Program-made: the position numbers and the translations under genes
In this document: piece after piece, positions 23,094-32,527 of the stretch
Position numbering within the stretch: the first letter of the stretch is position 1
Layout: every line of letters begins with the position of its first letter
Notes under the pieces: model-generated
Databases searched by the model: none
What the model was told of the DNA's origin: nothing
What the model saw: the letters and a program-made list of their open reading frames with translations, nothing else
Source: Fibrobacter succinogenes
GTDB taxonomy: Bacteria; Fibrobacterota; Fibrobacteria; Fibrobacterales; Fibrobacteraceae
Direction: 5' to 3'
Length of the DNA stretch: 64,000 nucleotides
Assembly: GCF_902779965.1 (NCBI RefSeq)
Contig: NZ_CACZDK010000023.1
Location: 1 to 64,000, forward strand

Positions 23094-24488
23094 TTAGAAC
23101 AGTGTTTTCACGCCGAAACCGAGAACTCCATCCAGATAATCGCACCCGTTACGGAGCGCATAATAAATGCTAAAACTCCACGATTTACGGTACTGCGTAA
23201 AGCCAATACCATAATCATGCTCGCGCGCCCACCCGTGGAAAGGCTTCATCCGCCTGTACAATCCCGGCTGGTAAAAAAGTTCTATCGACAAATCGTAACC
23301 GTCTTGCCACAGGAAAGCCACCTGCGAAAATCCATACGCACGCGTCCGCATAAAACCATACATCATCCCCTTAAACGAGTTGATTCCTCCCAGCGCAAAC
23401 AAATCCTCACGCGCAAAAGAAACACCCGAAGGCAACAACGTCCCCGCCGCAGCCGAATATCGCACAATAAAATTCTTGTACAGCGGTATATAATGCGTGA
23501 ACGACGATTCCAAACGCAAATAGCGATCAAGCGAATCCGGGCGGTCCATCATCCACGCCAACGACACATCCAACGAAGTTCCACTGCGTGGCAACATGCG
23601 GCGGTCAAACGACACATACGATAGCTCAAACGACGAACTTTTCTCGTCATTGCCAATGCCCACGAACGCAGCTACATCGAAACTAAAGCCTATGTTCCGC
23701 GACACGCCCACTTCTAACCGCGAATTGCGCGACAGCGAATCGTCTTCAAAAAATCCGCGAACAACAACATCCCATGAAGTTCCAAAGATAAAGCGTTCGC
23801 GATACGAGCCTTCTATCCGGCGAGAATCTTTTTGCGAATAGCCATCCAATTGCAAATCGCGGCCGGTCCCCAAGATGTTGAACAGGGCGAGATTCACTTT
23901 ACCTTCCCAAACGTCCTCATCGCTCGAATACGTGAGATAACCTTCTGCCGCAGAAATCGGAATCGCCCGCATGGAATACGCCGGAATCACGCGATGACGC
24001 ACCGGGTCACGGAATAAGCGAACGCCCGCCGTCTGCTCGTAATAACCCAACCGCGAAAGTCGATTTTCCGAGCGTTCCAAATCAGTCAGCGAAACCGCGC
24101 CACCAATCTCAAGGCCTGTCAATTGCCTAAAGACATCAACATCTGTTGCGCCAGAATCCAAATTTTCTGGTCCAGCCCAAACCCACGCACTACCGCGTTC
24201 AAATTTACAACGCATCACGCCCGCGCTATCGACATTCACATTTAGCTTCGCCCCGAGAAAGCCATGATCTTCATAATAGCGCAAAAGCTTTTGCTTTGCC
24301 CCCTGCCAAGAATCGCAAGGCATCCCGACAACAGCACTCATCGAAAGTTCTTCAAATTCGCTGTGTTCGCCAGCCCATTCCACGCGCTCAATGCGGCAAG
24401 TCGAAGCAAAAGACACTCCAACGCCGAGCATCAGAATCAAAGCGACAAAAACGCAAAGCGACTTTATTTTTAACACTTCAGTCTTCAT
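23094..24488 (-). CDS. Omp85/BamA-TamA family outer-membrane protein
   Basis: 464 residues with a signal peptide ending in SFA. Residues 35-160 hold POTRA-like units (SWQGAKQKLLRYYEDHGFLGAKLNV and LERSENRLSRLGYYE). The remainder is an amphipathic beta-barrel with FALGGINSFKGM, the (L/F)GG-x-x-x-(L/F)RG-type signature of the Omp85 barrel, and ends in aromatic Phe as outer-membrane proteins do. It is shorter than BamA with fewer POTRA domains, so more like a specialised TamA-like translocase. Its start overlaps the stop of the 972-residue barrel protein by one base (TAATG), suggesting joint function. Confidence 0.75.
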   Translation of the reverse strand: MKTEVLKIKSLCVFVALILMLGVGVSFASTCRIERVEWAGEHSEFEELSMSAVVGMPCDSWQGAKQKLLRYYEDHGFLGAKLNVNVDSAGVMRCKFERGSAWVWAGPENLDSGATDVDVFRQLTGLEIGGAVSLTDLERSENRLSRLGYYEQTAGVRLFRDPVRHRVIPAYSMRAIPISAAEGYLTYSSDEDVWEGKVNLALFNILGTGRDLQLDGYSQKDSRRIEGSYRERFIFGTSWDVVVRGFFEDDSLSRNSRLEVGVSRNIGFSFDVAAFVGIGNDEKSSSFELSYVSFDRRMLPRSGTSLDVSLAWMMDRPDSLDRYLRLESSFTHYIPLYKNFIVRYSAAAGTLLPSGVSFAREDLFALGGINSFKGMMYGFMRTRAYGFSQVAFLWQDGYDLSIELFYQPGLYRRMKPFHGWAREHDYGIGFTQYRKSWSFSIYYALRNGCDYLDGVLGFGVKTLF

Positions 24489-27406
24489 TAAAAATACGCC
24501 TTTGCCTCGCTCGACAATTTTTGGAACACATTTTCTTCGGCATTACCGAAACGCAAAATATAACGGAGCGAAAGCGACAAGAAGCGGTTTACTTCAACCG
24601 AAACCCCGGTTTCGAGCCTGTAAGTAACGCCATCGCCAAAGCCAGACATCATCTGGTACGGAATGTCACCATCATGTTTATTCATTTGTATGGAAGCAAA
24701 CGAAATATGACCATCCACAAAGCCATCTTTTTCATAACCAACACGCAATTCTTCTTCCCAGAGATGCGCTCCAAACGAAGATTTCATATCATCTTCACCT
24801 GAGCCTTCTCTATAACGGATGCGCGGTTCAAAGCTAAATCCAACGGGCAATTTCCAAGTATAGCGCCCCGAGATTTCCCAAATATTCCAATCCAATTTTT
24901 GAAGAGCCGTTAAAGCTACTGATTCAAACGTATTTTCTATACCAATGTAATGGTCATCGTTAATTTTCATACCTGCTGAAAGTTTATGATCAAAAATATC
25001 TTGATAATACCCGATCGAAGACATTTTCTTTTCGTAAACGGCACTCGGATTGTACTGCGCCATCACGCCCGACGGATGTTCCCATGCAAGGCTTGCTTCC
25101 CACGAGACAGTTCCTGCCGTCACCGACTTTAGCCCCGCCGGAACAACAGGCGGAAAATAAATCTTTTTACCCGTCGTATCTTCGGCTTCAGAACGATACG
25201 ATGCACTTAGCGTTATATCGCGCAAAAGCCCCTGCGTAATTCCCAGCGACACCCCCGGATTCCACTCCAGCGTCGCTTCAAACGTTGCATTCGACGAAAG
25301 TACGGCCCCAATCGAATCATTGCGGCCCATGCCTTCATAGACAAAGTCACCATTATCAACGCCTTCGATAAACGAGCCCGTAAGGCTATCGTAACGCACG
25401 TCGCCTGTTCCCTTCGCCACAGCCTTGTAAATAGCGGTGTACGTCTGTTCCGAAGTCATTCCAAAGCGGTAAGCAACAGAGCCCTGCACACCCATATCGT
25501 CGTCGCCAAAGTTTGTATTCAAATCGCCGACCCACGAATCCGAAGCGCCCAAGGAATCCGTCACCGCATGCGAATACTGCAATAAATGCGATAAATTGAA
25601 TTTGCGGAAATTCGCTTCAGCCGATTGCGTCCAAGTTACGGAATTCACAGAATCGCGCCAATCATCGTCGCGGGAACGCCCCGCGCCTTTTGCCCCCGTC
25701 ATATTGTGTTTGCGCACGGTCAGCGTCCCAACAGATTCCTTAACATTCCACAAATCGTCATTTAACGTTGCGCCAACCGCGGTCTTTGCATACCCGCGCT
25801 CAGACTTATTCCCTAGCGAATCAACCACGGAATATCGCACATCGCCACTGCCAAAAGGTCTAATAAAGCCGCGCAAAAATTCCGACGAGAATGTTCCCTG
25901 ATAACGCTTTTGCTCAATCTCTTGCGTACTCGAAACATAAGCTGCCGTAAATTCACTTGTAGCGTTCAAGCTTCGATGCACCACAGACAATTGCGACCGC
26001 GATGAATTCCACTTTTCGTCATCACCTCGGCGGTACCCCCACCTTGCCGTTCCGAACCAATCCTTGCCTAGCCGGAACCGTAGCGCGAGTTCATCATGGC
26101 GCAAATCACCTTTCAAAAGGGCGCTATCCAAATCCCAATCATTCCTGAGCGCATAAGCGTCCCAACCTCTATCGCTCCCGCTAAATTCAGAAATGGCAAA
26201 ACCTTCTTGAACATAGTTGCCATAAACAGAGAGCGCCACGGGGAAAGCCTGTAAATTCTGCGAAGAGTCCGATGTCACAAACCACCTAAACGCACGGCCG
26301 CTAGGCCCGCCCACATGATTCGAAACCGTATTCGAGTCCATGCGATTAAGGCCTAGTTCCAAATCCGCATAAAAGCGGTGTTGCGCCTGCAAGCGGAGAC
26401 GCGTCCCCAAACGTTCCGACATTTTCGGGCGGTGCAATTCCTGGAGCGATGAACCAGCCGCTAAATTTTCACCACGGTCATTTTTCAAAAGCTCGTAATC
26501 GGCACTGTCAAGCGTGCTTTTACGCATGCGGTCCACATCATTTTCCAAATGGAATCCGGACACATCAAAAATTAAATTTTCCATCCGCAAACTACCGCGA
26601 ACGGCGTACATCGTATAAATATCATCATTTAAATAAGCATCGTATTCCACCGAAATAACATCATCGGTTCCCGGAATAATCCCATTCTTAAAATTCAAAA
26701 GACCACCGGCATAGTTCACTTCGTAATCGCGATTGCGGACAAGCTCAACACCATTCAACCAAACTTTTTCAGAATTCGGCACCACCGAAATGAATCCCGC
26801 CGATTCATCGAGATAATACCCTTCGCGCTGTCCTTGCACACCGCTAAACGAGCGAGAATAACGCGACACTTCATCCGTTCCCCAAGCACCACTAACCTCG
26901 CCATTTACAGACGAACCTCGATAACGCAAAGTCGCCATAGCCCCAAGCGAAGAACGGCTAAACGACGAAAGCCCCATGGAATTATCATCCCACGTAAAAT
27001 CGCCCAAATGAAGCATTGCAAACGGAGACTCGACCCTGAAATAAATTTGGTCCACTTCTTGCAGCGTTGCCGTTGTCTGATCGCCCGCCTTGCGGTCCAC
27101 ATCCGACAAAAGAGCGTCAATGTAAACGCTATCCGAAAGGCGACCTTGTATCGAAAGACGCAACTCCTGGTCCACTTGCGTGCCACCATCGCCCACCGTC
27201 ACTTGCATGGTCTTATAACCGTGCGTCTCGATTTCGGCATGCGAAGAATCCGACGCATCCGCTGTTGCGACAGTATTCGCCGTTTCCGGCGCATTTTCTA
27301 AAGCATTTTTTTCAAGAATCGAAGGATCCCAAACCGGGAGCGAATCCACATCCAACGCAAAGGCTAGACTGGCAAGCAGCAGGCCCAGACAAGGAATAGA
27401 CCGCAT
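24488..27406 (-). CDS. Large outer-membrane beta-barrel protein, unknown
   Basis: 972 residues with a signal peptide (LASLAFA). After a short acidic segment, the chain is almost entirely alternating beta-strand sequence with Gly/Asp turns. An early stretch, VWLNGVELVRNRDYEVNYAGG then LLNF and VISVEYDAY, is like the 'x-LNG-x-x-L-x-x-x-x-DY-x-V-x-Y-x-x-G' motif seen in SprA-type and other large surface barrels. The last strand ends AKAYF. Function unknown; the coupled Omp85 gene downstream may insert it or act with it. Confidence 0.6.
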   Translation of the reverse strand: MRSIPCLGLLLASLAFALDVDSLPVWDPSILEKNALENAPETANTVATADASDSSHAEIETHGYKTMQVTVGDGGTQVDQELRLSIQGRLSDSVYIDALLSDVDRKAGDQTTATLQEVDQIYFRVESPFAMLHLGDFTWDDNSMGLSSFSRSSLGAMATLRYRGSSVNGEVSGAWGTDEVSRYSRSFSGVQGQREGYYLDESAGFISVVPNSEKVWLNGVELVRNRDYEVNYAGGLLNFKNGIIPGTDDVISVEYDAYLNDDIYTMYAVRGSLRMENLIFDVSGFHLENDVDRMRKSTLDSADYELLKNDRGENLAAGSSLQELHRPKMSERLGTRLRLQAQHRFYADLELGLNRMDSNTVSNHVGGPSGRAFRWFVTSDSSQNLQAFPVALSVYGNYVQEGFAISEFSGSDRGWDAYALRNDWDLDSALLKGDLRHDELALRFRLGKDWFGTARWGYRRGDDEKWNSSRSQLSVVHRSLNATSEFTAAYVSSTQEIEQKRYQGTFSSEFLRGFIRPFGSGDVRYSVVDSLGNKSERGYAKTAVGATLNDDLWNVKESVGTLTVRKHNMTGAKGAGRSRDDDWRDSVNSVTWTQSAEANFRKFNLSHLLQYSHAVTDSLGASDSWVGDLNTNFGDDDMGVQGSVAYRFGMTSEQTYTAIYKAVAKGTGDVRYDSLTGSFIEGVDNGDFVYEGMGRNDSIGAVLSSNATFEATLEWNPGVSLGITQGLLRDITLSASYRSEAEDTTGKKIYFPPVVPAGLKSVTAGTVSWEASLAWEHPSGVMAQYNPSAVYEKKMSSIGYYQDIFDHKLSAGMKINDDHYIGIENTFESVALTALQKLDWNIWEISGRYTWKLPVGFSFEPRIRYREGSGEDDMKSSFGAHLWEEELRVGYEKDGFVDGHISFASIQMNKHDGDIPYQMMSGFGDGVTYRLETGVSVEVNRFLSLSLRYILRFGNAEENVFQKLSSEAKAYF

Positions 27407-27412
27407 ACAAGA

Positions 27413-27886
27413 CTACCGGGAAGGGGTCACAACACGGAACTGCCTACTGGCAAGCAACTTGCGGCCCGCCACTAAATCGACACTCCATTCGCCAAGCTCG
27501 ACCAAATCAGAGGCAAGCATTGAACTGCAAACATCCCCCGTAAGGTTACAAGGTTCCACGAAAATCGTATCAATTCCCAAAAACCAAATATGGAAAAGCG
27601 TGTCTTCTTGATAGCGAGCAGAATTTGTAATAGACGAAAACACATAAAGTCTCGTATTCTCTTCAAAAACGCTATCAGAACCAAAAGGCTCCCCGTTCAC
27701 GATATGCCTGCAAACAACGCTGTTCGCAGGCGAAAGTTCGATATCGGAATTATCCGTAAAACTGACTTCGTCATCGACAAAAATCGTGACGACACGGTGA
27801 ATAAAGAAACCTAAAAAAAAGGCTATTGCGATAACAGTAGTCTTTCTTAAGTTTCTCAGTGGCGGAAACCGACCAGCCACAGACAC
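27413..27886 (-). CDS. DUF2914-like membrane-anchored protein
   Basis: 157 residues. One transmembrane helix at about residues 16-33, then a periplasmic beta domain with the DUF2914 outline: VVCRHIVNGEPFGSD, TRLYVFSSI, DTLFHIWFLG and a final ELGEWSVDLV...LLASRQFRV. The start is a GTG (or a second GTG two codons later), with AGGGGG nearby. It is six bases upstream of the large barrel gene and three bases after the MglB-like gene, so part of one leftward unit mglA-mglB-DUF2914-barrel-Omp85. Confidence 0.6.
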   Translation of the reverse strand: MSVAGRFPPLRNLRKTTVIAIAFFLGFFIHRVVTIFVDDEVSFTDNSDIELSPANSVVCRHIVNGEPFGSDSVFEENTRLYVFSSITNSARYQEDTLFHIWFLGIDTIFVEPCNLTGDVCSSMLASDLVELGEWSVDLVAGRKLLASRQFRVVTPSR

Positions 27887-27889
27887 CCC

Positions 27890-28315
27890 CTAGCGGACAA
27901 GACTGCTCGTATTCTGCGTAAATGCAGGAACGGCGTCCTCCAATTTTTCGACTAGCAGGCGGTTAAAGTCTTCGATACGATTCGGGAGTTTTCCACCCTT
28001 AAAGACTTGAACGAGCAAAAGTGACTGATCTACAGGGGAAATATAAACAGAATGGTTCTCGCCCGCAAACGAAACGGACAGGAACTTTTCGCCACCAAGC
28101 ATAATACCAATTTGACGAGAGGAATCGAAGGCAGCGATACTCAAGACAGCAAGAGGAGTTGCGTCTAAATCGGAACCTAAAGAACCCACATCGGCAATGA
28201 TATTTCCATCACGATGGCAAAGAACAACATATTCGCACTTGACACTTGCCTGGTAGGCAGTCATCAAGCGACGCACTTTGTTAGCATCATCAGAATAAAT
28301 TGTATAATCGCTCAT
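27890..28315 (-). CDS. mglB: Roadblock/LC7 domain protein (MglB-like GTPase partner)
   Basis: 141 residues with the roadblock fold pattern: an N-terminal helix, CEYVVLCHRDGNIIADVGSL, a central helix and MLGGEKFLSVSFAGENHSVYISPV, then a helix-rich end. In Myxococcus and relatives MglB is the GTPase-activating partner of the small GTPase MglA, defining cell polarity for pili and gliding. The adjacent upstream gene is an MglA, so the pair is complete. It lacks a signal peptide and acts in the cytoplasm. Confidence 0.8.
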   Translation of the reverse strand: MSDYTIYSDDANKVRRLMTAYQASVKCEYVVLCHRDGNIIADVGSLGSDLDATPLAVLSIAAFDSSRQIGIMLGGEKFLSVSFAGENHSVYISPVDQSLLLVQVFKGGKLPNRIEDFNRLLVEKLEDAVPAFTQNTSSLVR

Positions 28316-28341
28316 ATTTTAAACCACAATCAAAAAAACTT

Positions 28342-29295
28342 TTACTTTTCTTTTGGCTTGTACGGACGCAAGACAATTTCATCATCATCATCCGACTGCG
28401 CCTGTTTTTCAACCGGGCGGCCAAACGTTGGCATTCTAGGAACAGCCGTTGCAACACGTGGGCGCGCAAACGGCGAGGACATAGCGCCCTTTTGGAATAA
28501 CCCCGAACCAGCACCGCCGGAGTTCGCAGCATTCGCCTGCGGTTTTGCGGCAAACGAAGGCATACGGAACGGCGAAGTCGGCTGCTGCGGAGGCGTAGCG
28601 GCAGCATCATTCTGCGAAGTAGCCGCTTCGGCACGTTCGGCCGAAGCATCACTGGCAGTCGGAGCTGCAGCGGTAGTCGCATTACCAGCGGCCTTGCGCA
28701 AGAATCCCTGTTTCACATTGAACTTTTCGATAACGAGCATTGCAATAGTCTTGAGCGTCGTGACGACACCCTTACCATTGTGAGCCGTCGCCGGAAAGAA
28801 CTGAATTTTCTTGTCCGGATTGAGCTGCTCGTTCATTTCATCCAATGTCAAAACATTTTCCATATCGCGCTTGTTGTACTGCAACACAAACGGGATATCA
28901 TCCAAGTTCATGCCGTAGTCCTGCAAGTTCTGGCGCAAGTTCTGGAGGCTTTCCAAATTTTCAGCCTGACGTGATCGCTGGGAGTCAGCGACAAAGACGA
29001 TTCCATCGACACCGCGAAGAACAAGCTTACGTGTACTGTTGTAATAAACCTGACCAGGAACAGTGTAAAGCTGGAAACGAGTCTTGAAGCCCTTGATGTC
29101 GCCCAAGTTCAATGGCAAAAAGTCAAAGAACAAGGTTCTATCACCTTCTGTTGCAAGCGAAACCATGTCGGTACGCTTGTCTTGAGGCATTTTCTGATGG
29201 ATCACCTGAAGATTTGTGGTTTTACCACTCAAACCAGGTCCATAGTAAACGACCTTACAACTAATCTCTCTTGTAGCAAAATTAATAGACGACAT
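28342..29295 (-). CDS. mglA: MglA-like small GTPase with Ala/Pro-rich C-terminal tail
   Basis: 317 residues. The first 200 are an MglA GTPase: P-loop G19-P-G-L-S-G-K-T-T27, a VPGQ switch at 79-82 (in place of DxxGQ, as in MglA), and NKRD at 141-144 for guanine recognition. In Myxococcus-type systems it switches pole to drive type IV pili or gliding. The extra 115-residue tail is rich in Ala, Pro, Thr and Gly, ends in a DDDD run and a basic PYKPKEK, and is absent from standard MglA (about 195 residues). Genes pilM-Q in this window could be its clients. Confidence 0.85.
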   Translation of the reverse strand: MSSINFATREISCKVVYYGPGLSGKTTNLQVIHQKMPQDKRTDMVSLATEGDRTLFFDFLPLNLGDIKGFKTRFQLYTVPGQVYYNSTRKLVLRGVDGIVFVADSQRSRQAENLESLQNLRQNLQDYGMNLDDIPFVLQYNKRDMENVLTLDEMNEQLNPDKKIQFFPATAHNGKGVVTTLKTIAMLVIEKFNVKQGFLRKAAGNATTAAAPTASDASAERAEAATSQNDAAATPPQQPTSPFRMPSFAAKPQANAANSGGAGSGLFQKGAMSSPFARPRVATAVPRMPTFGRPVEKQAQSDDDDEIVLRPYKPKEK

Positions 29296-29473
29296 TATAA
29301 TTCCTTGAAACCCAATACTTAATCTAGTAAAAAAGTTTCGTAATCAAAAAAAAATTTTTTATTTTGGGCTTTTTTTAACTAAAATCACAAATTTTCGCCT
29401 AAAAATCAAGAAAAAAAAGTTTCAAGCTATCATTCTCTCATACTTTTTTCGCAAGTCGTAAATAACAAAACAG

Positions 29474-29497
29474 ACCGATATACTTATGTATATCGGT
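29474..29497 (-). terminator. Terminator after rpsT
   Basis: ACCGATATAC/GTATATCGGT perfect 10-bp stem with a TTAT loop, moderately T-rich on both sides. Confidence 0.65.
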
Positions 29498-29530
29498 TCT
29501 TTTCGTTTAAAATCTGTAAGAAGACTTTAA

Positions 29531-29791
29531 TTAAGCAAGGCCGTTGATGACCTTAGCAACCTTGGCCTTGTAGTTGGCAGCACGGTTGGCGCAGAAACCA
29601 GCGCGGTGAGAAACGGCAGCCTTGTCGAGCATGCTGAAGAGCTTCGGCATTTCTTCGAGGGCGGCAGCTTTCGTAGCAGCAGTGCGGATAACCTTGAGGC
29701 TAGCACGGATAGCGCTACGAGTGGAACGGTTCATTGCGTTGGCCTTTTCGGCCTGGAGCAAACGCTTTTTGCAAGACTTGTGTTGAGGCAC
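29531..29791 (-). CDS. rpsT: 30S ribosomal protein S20
   Basis: 86 residues: basic N-terminus MPQHKSCKKRLLQAEKAN, NRSTRSAIRASLKVIR, then KAAVSHRAGFCANRAANYKAKVAKVIN, the standard S20 order with long helices binding 16S rRNA. The last part usually reads GIIHKNxAARxKSRL; here it is HRAGFCANRAANYKAKV, still equivalent. The ATG is preceded by an upstream GGAG-like site. Monocistronic with a terminator. Confidence 0.9.
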   Translation of the reverse strand: MPQHKSCKKRLLQAEKANAMNRSTRSAIRASLKVIRTAATKAAALEEMPKLFSMLDKAAVSHRAGFCANRAANYKAKVAKVINGLA

Positions 29792-29884
29792 CTTAAAATC
29801 TCCGGGTGAAAACCTACTTAAAAAATGTTAGCACAAAGATAGTAAAAGTTTGAAAGTTGTCAAGGGGTGCGGCAAAGCCGCAGT

Positions 29885-30220
29885 TAATAGTGGTTAGTGG
29901 TTAGTGGCTGGTAAACAGTAGGCAGTAGGAAGTAGACGGTAGACAGTTGGCTGAATTGTCATCCTGAGTGTAACGAAGGATCCAGTGAAGGTATGGGGTA
30001 TGAGGTATGGGCTCGGCACTGCGTGCCTTTGGGGTATGAGGTTATTGTAATTAGAAATGCCCAAAGCGAAGCGACCTCATAGGAGCTTTAGCTCCGTGCC
30101 CATAGCCCCAAAGCGAAGCGTGCTCATCGTCCAAAGTGCAAAGCACGACCTCATACCCCTAATACCTATTACCTAACACCTTTTCTAAGTTCTAAGTTCT
30201 AAGCTCTAAGTTCTATATTT
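29885..30220. repeat. Gene-free spacer built from dispersed repeats
   Basis: Between rpsT and the aminotransferase. In order: GTGGTTAGTGGTTAGTGG and AGTAGGCAGTAGGAAGTAGA units, GTCATCCTGAGTGTAACGAA, GGTATGAGGTATGGGCTCGG, GCGAAGCGACCTCATAGGAG with GCTTTAGCTCC, and TTCTAAGTTCTAAGCTCTAA. All of these types recur elsewhere in the window. No reading frame is credible. Confidence 0.6.
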
Positions 30221-30226
30221 ACCCGC

Positions 30227-31381
30227 ATGATTCCGTTTATTGATATACGTGCACAACGAGAAGCTTACAAATCTGAATTTTTAAAGGCAGAACAAGACGT
30301 TTTGGACAGCGGGTGCTACATCGGTGGAACTGTGGTCCAAGCCCTCGAAGCGGAACTCGGTCAATATACCGGCGCAAAGCACGTTATTACCTGCGGAAGC
30401 GGAACGGACGCCATCACCATCGCCCTTTTGGCGCTCGGGCTTGAACCGGAAGACGAAGTCATCGTTCCCGACTTTACGTTTATCGCCCCCGCCGAATGCG
30501 TCATGAGACTCGGTGGCATCCCGAAATTTGCAGACATTGACGCCGAAACGCTCCAGATGAGCGCAGAGAGCGTTGAAGCATTAATCGGAGCAAAAACGCG
30601 CGGGATCATCGCGGTGAACCTGTTCGGCCAATGCCCAAACTACAGCAAGATTAAGGAAATCGCTAAAAAGCATGGGCTTTGGCTTGTCGAGGACTCTGCA
30701 CAAGCTTTCGGAGCCAAGCAAAACGGCACATCCGCCTGCACGTTCGGAGACATTTCCATCACGAGTTTTTACCCAGCAAAACCGCTCGGTTGCTACGGCG
30801 ACGGCGGCGCACTCTTCACGCACAACGATGAACTTGCGCAAAAAATCTGCCTAATTGCAAACCATGGGAGTCGCACACGCTACGTCCACGAAATCTGTGG
30901 CATGAACAGCAGACTCGATGCCATCCAAGCAGCAGTTCTACGCGTTAAGCTCCGCCATCTGGACGAAGAGCTAAAAATGCGCTGCGAAAACGCCCGCAAG
31001 TACGATGATTTTTTTGCAGAATACAATAATCGCACAAATTCGAGCAGTTTAAGCAAAGGAGCTGCCGCGAAAATCGTTCCGCAAAAAATCGAACACGGCA
31101 ACACGAGCACTTATGCGCAATACACCGTGCTAGCCGATAATCGCGAGGCGTTTTTGAAGCTGTTGGAGCAAGCACAAATTCCTTACTGCATCCACTACCC
31201 CGCTCCATTGCACGAACAGCCATGCTTTAAAAAGCTAGCCCAAACGCACGAGAGCAACAGCATATCACAAGATTGCGTCGCCAGCAACGCCATTGAAGCC
31301 TGCAAAAAAGTCGTGAGCCTCCCCATGTGCGCGTTTACGAATGTAGAAGAGATTATTGCGGGACTTAAGAGAGTAATGTAG
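30227..31381 (+). CDS. DegT/DnrJ/EryC1/StrS-family sugar aminotransferase
   Basis: 384 residues. PLP-dependent transfer of an amino group to a nucleotide-linked keto sugar. Signs are ITCGSGTDAITIALLALG (phosphate cup), VPDFTFIAPAE, VEDSAQAFGAK with D156 contacting the PLP ring, and SFYPAKPLGCYGDGGA with Schiff-base K185. The start MIPFIDIRAQ is the standard family beginning. Closest recalled relatives are WbpE/WlbC-type enzymes of amino-sugar synthesis for O-antigen. A short insertion of Ser/Ala-rich sequence precedes the C-terminal substrate region (about residue 270). Confidence 0.88.
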   Translation: MIPFIDIRAQREAYKSEFLKAEQDVLDSGCYIGGTVVQALEAELGQYTGAKHVITCGSGTDAITIALLALGLEPEDEVIVPDFTFIAPAECVMRLGGIPKFADIDAETLQMSAESVEALIGAKTRGIIAVNLFGQCPNYSKIKEIAKKHGLWLVEDSAQAFGAKQNGTSACTFGDISITSFYPAKPLGCYGDGGALFTHNDELAQKICLIANHGSRTRYVHEICGMNSRLDAIQAAVLRVKLRHLDEELKMRCENARKYDDFFAEYNNRTNSSSLSKGAAAKIVPQKIEHGNTSTYAQYTVLADNREAFLKLLEQAQIPYCIHYPAPLHEQPCFKKLAQTHESNSISQDCVASNAIEACKKVVSLPMCAFTNVEEIIAGLKRVM

Positions 31382-31562
31382 GTATGAGATATGGGCACGG
31401 GCCTACGGCCCTTTCAGGTATGAGGTATGAGCTCGGTCGCCGACGGCTCCCTTTGAGATTATTGTAATTAGAAACGCTCAAAGCCTTGCAAAGCAAGGCG
31501 ACCTCACAGCCCAAAGCGAAGCGACCCCAAAGGGGCTTTAGCCCCGACCTCATAGCCCAAAA
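31382..31562. repeat. Dispersed GCGAAGCGACC/CTTTAGCCCC repeat spacer
   Basis: GGTATGAGATATGGGCACGG...CGGCTCCCTTTGAG, then GCGAAGCGACCCCAAAGGGG followed by CTTTAGCCCCGACC. Same repeat family as 30060-30160, 34833-34880, 47090-47150 and 59885-59930. Confidence 0.55.
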
Positions 31563-31564
31563 CC

Positions 31565-32410
31565 CTACAGCACAAATTTTTCAATAACTTCGGCAATGCC
31601 CGAATGGTTGTTGTCGCGTTCCGTTACGTAATTTGCAACCGCTTTTGCCGCCTCGCTCGCATTCGCCATTGCAACGCCAACACCAGCAGCCTCAATCATC
31701 GGGCAATCGTTTTCTTCATCGCCCACGGCAATCGTATTTTCAATCGGCTCGTGATAGAAGTCAGCCATGTAGCGCACGGCAGCACCTTTATTCGAAAGCA
31801 TGTGCGAGAACTCCAGCATTTCGGGCTTGCTGAACACATCGAACAGCTTGCCCGCCGTGACCGTTCGCATGTCGGCACGGAAATCCACAAGACTCGAATG
31901 TTCAAACGGCGTAATCACATTCACCTTGATTGGCGGCTTGACCACCACATTGATGGGGCCATCATTGCAATTAACCCCACCATAATAATTGCGGATATCA
32001 TCTACAACAACATAATCCATTTGCATCAGGCGGCAATACGTCTTGAGCTGTTCGGTCTCGTATTCCGAGACGACCAAATCACCAGCGTAAGTGTGCGCAT
32101 GCATACCACGCTTGTGCGCTTCGTCCATGATATACTTGACTTGCTCGACCGAGATGCGACGCGTCAAAATAGACTCGCCCGAACCGCAATCGTAAATTAG
32201 TCCACCATTAAAACTCACCAGAAAATATCCAGGCTTCAAAAATCCATACCTTTCGGCAATCCGCTTAACACTGGTAAGCGGGCGTCCTGTTGTCATCACG
32301 AACTTGTGCCCCGCGGCAATCATCGTATGGATTGCAGTCATGTCGGCATCGCTAATATTCTTTGCATCATCAAGAAGCGTGCCATCTAAATCAGTAAAAA
32401 GAAGTTTCAT
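31565..32410 (-). CDS. Cof-type HAD-superfamily phosphatase
   Basis: 281 residues. HAD motif I is DLDGT (D7, D9), motif II MTTGRP, motif III SNKGAAVRY with its Lys, and motif IV GDEENDCPMIEAAG. The large type IIB cap between motifs II and III identifies the Cof/YidA group, which hydrolyses sugar phosphates or flavin-related phosphates. The specific substrate is unknown. Monocistronic and divergent from nrnA. Confidence 0.85.
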   Translation of the reverse strand: MKLLFTDLDGTLLDDAKNISDADMTAIHTMIAAGHKFVMTTGRPLTSVKRIAERYGFLKPGYFLVSFNGGLIYDCGSGESILTRRISVEQVKYIMDEAHKRGMHAHTYAGDLVVSEYETEQLKTYCRLMQMDYVVVDDIRNYYGGVNCNDGPINVVVKPPIKVNVITPFEHSSLVDFRADMRTVTAGKLFDVFSKPEMLEFSHMLSNKGAAVRYMADFYHEPIENTIAVGDEENDCPMIEAAGVGVAMANASEAAKAVANYVTERDNNHSGIAEVIEKFVL

Positions 32411-32527
32411 GAGGCAAATTTAGTTATTAGCTGGTAGTTGTTTGACGAATATAAGCGCCATCACTGAATTAAAGTGCAATAGCAATTAACTATTGACCAG
32501 CAACGAAATCTTACTATATTCATACGT

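Noticed and set aside
29885-30220. Possible CRISPR array
   Set aside because: Units are variable, directly abutting and low-complexity, with no equal-length repeats and unique spacers; no cas genes.
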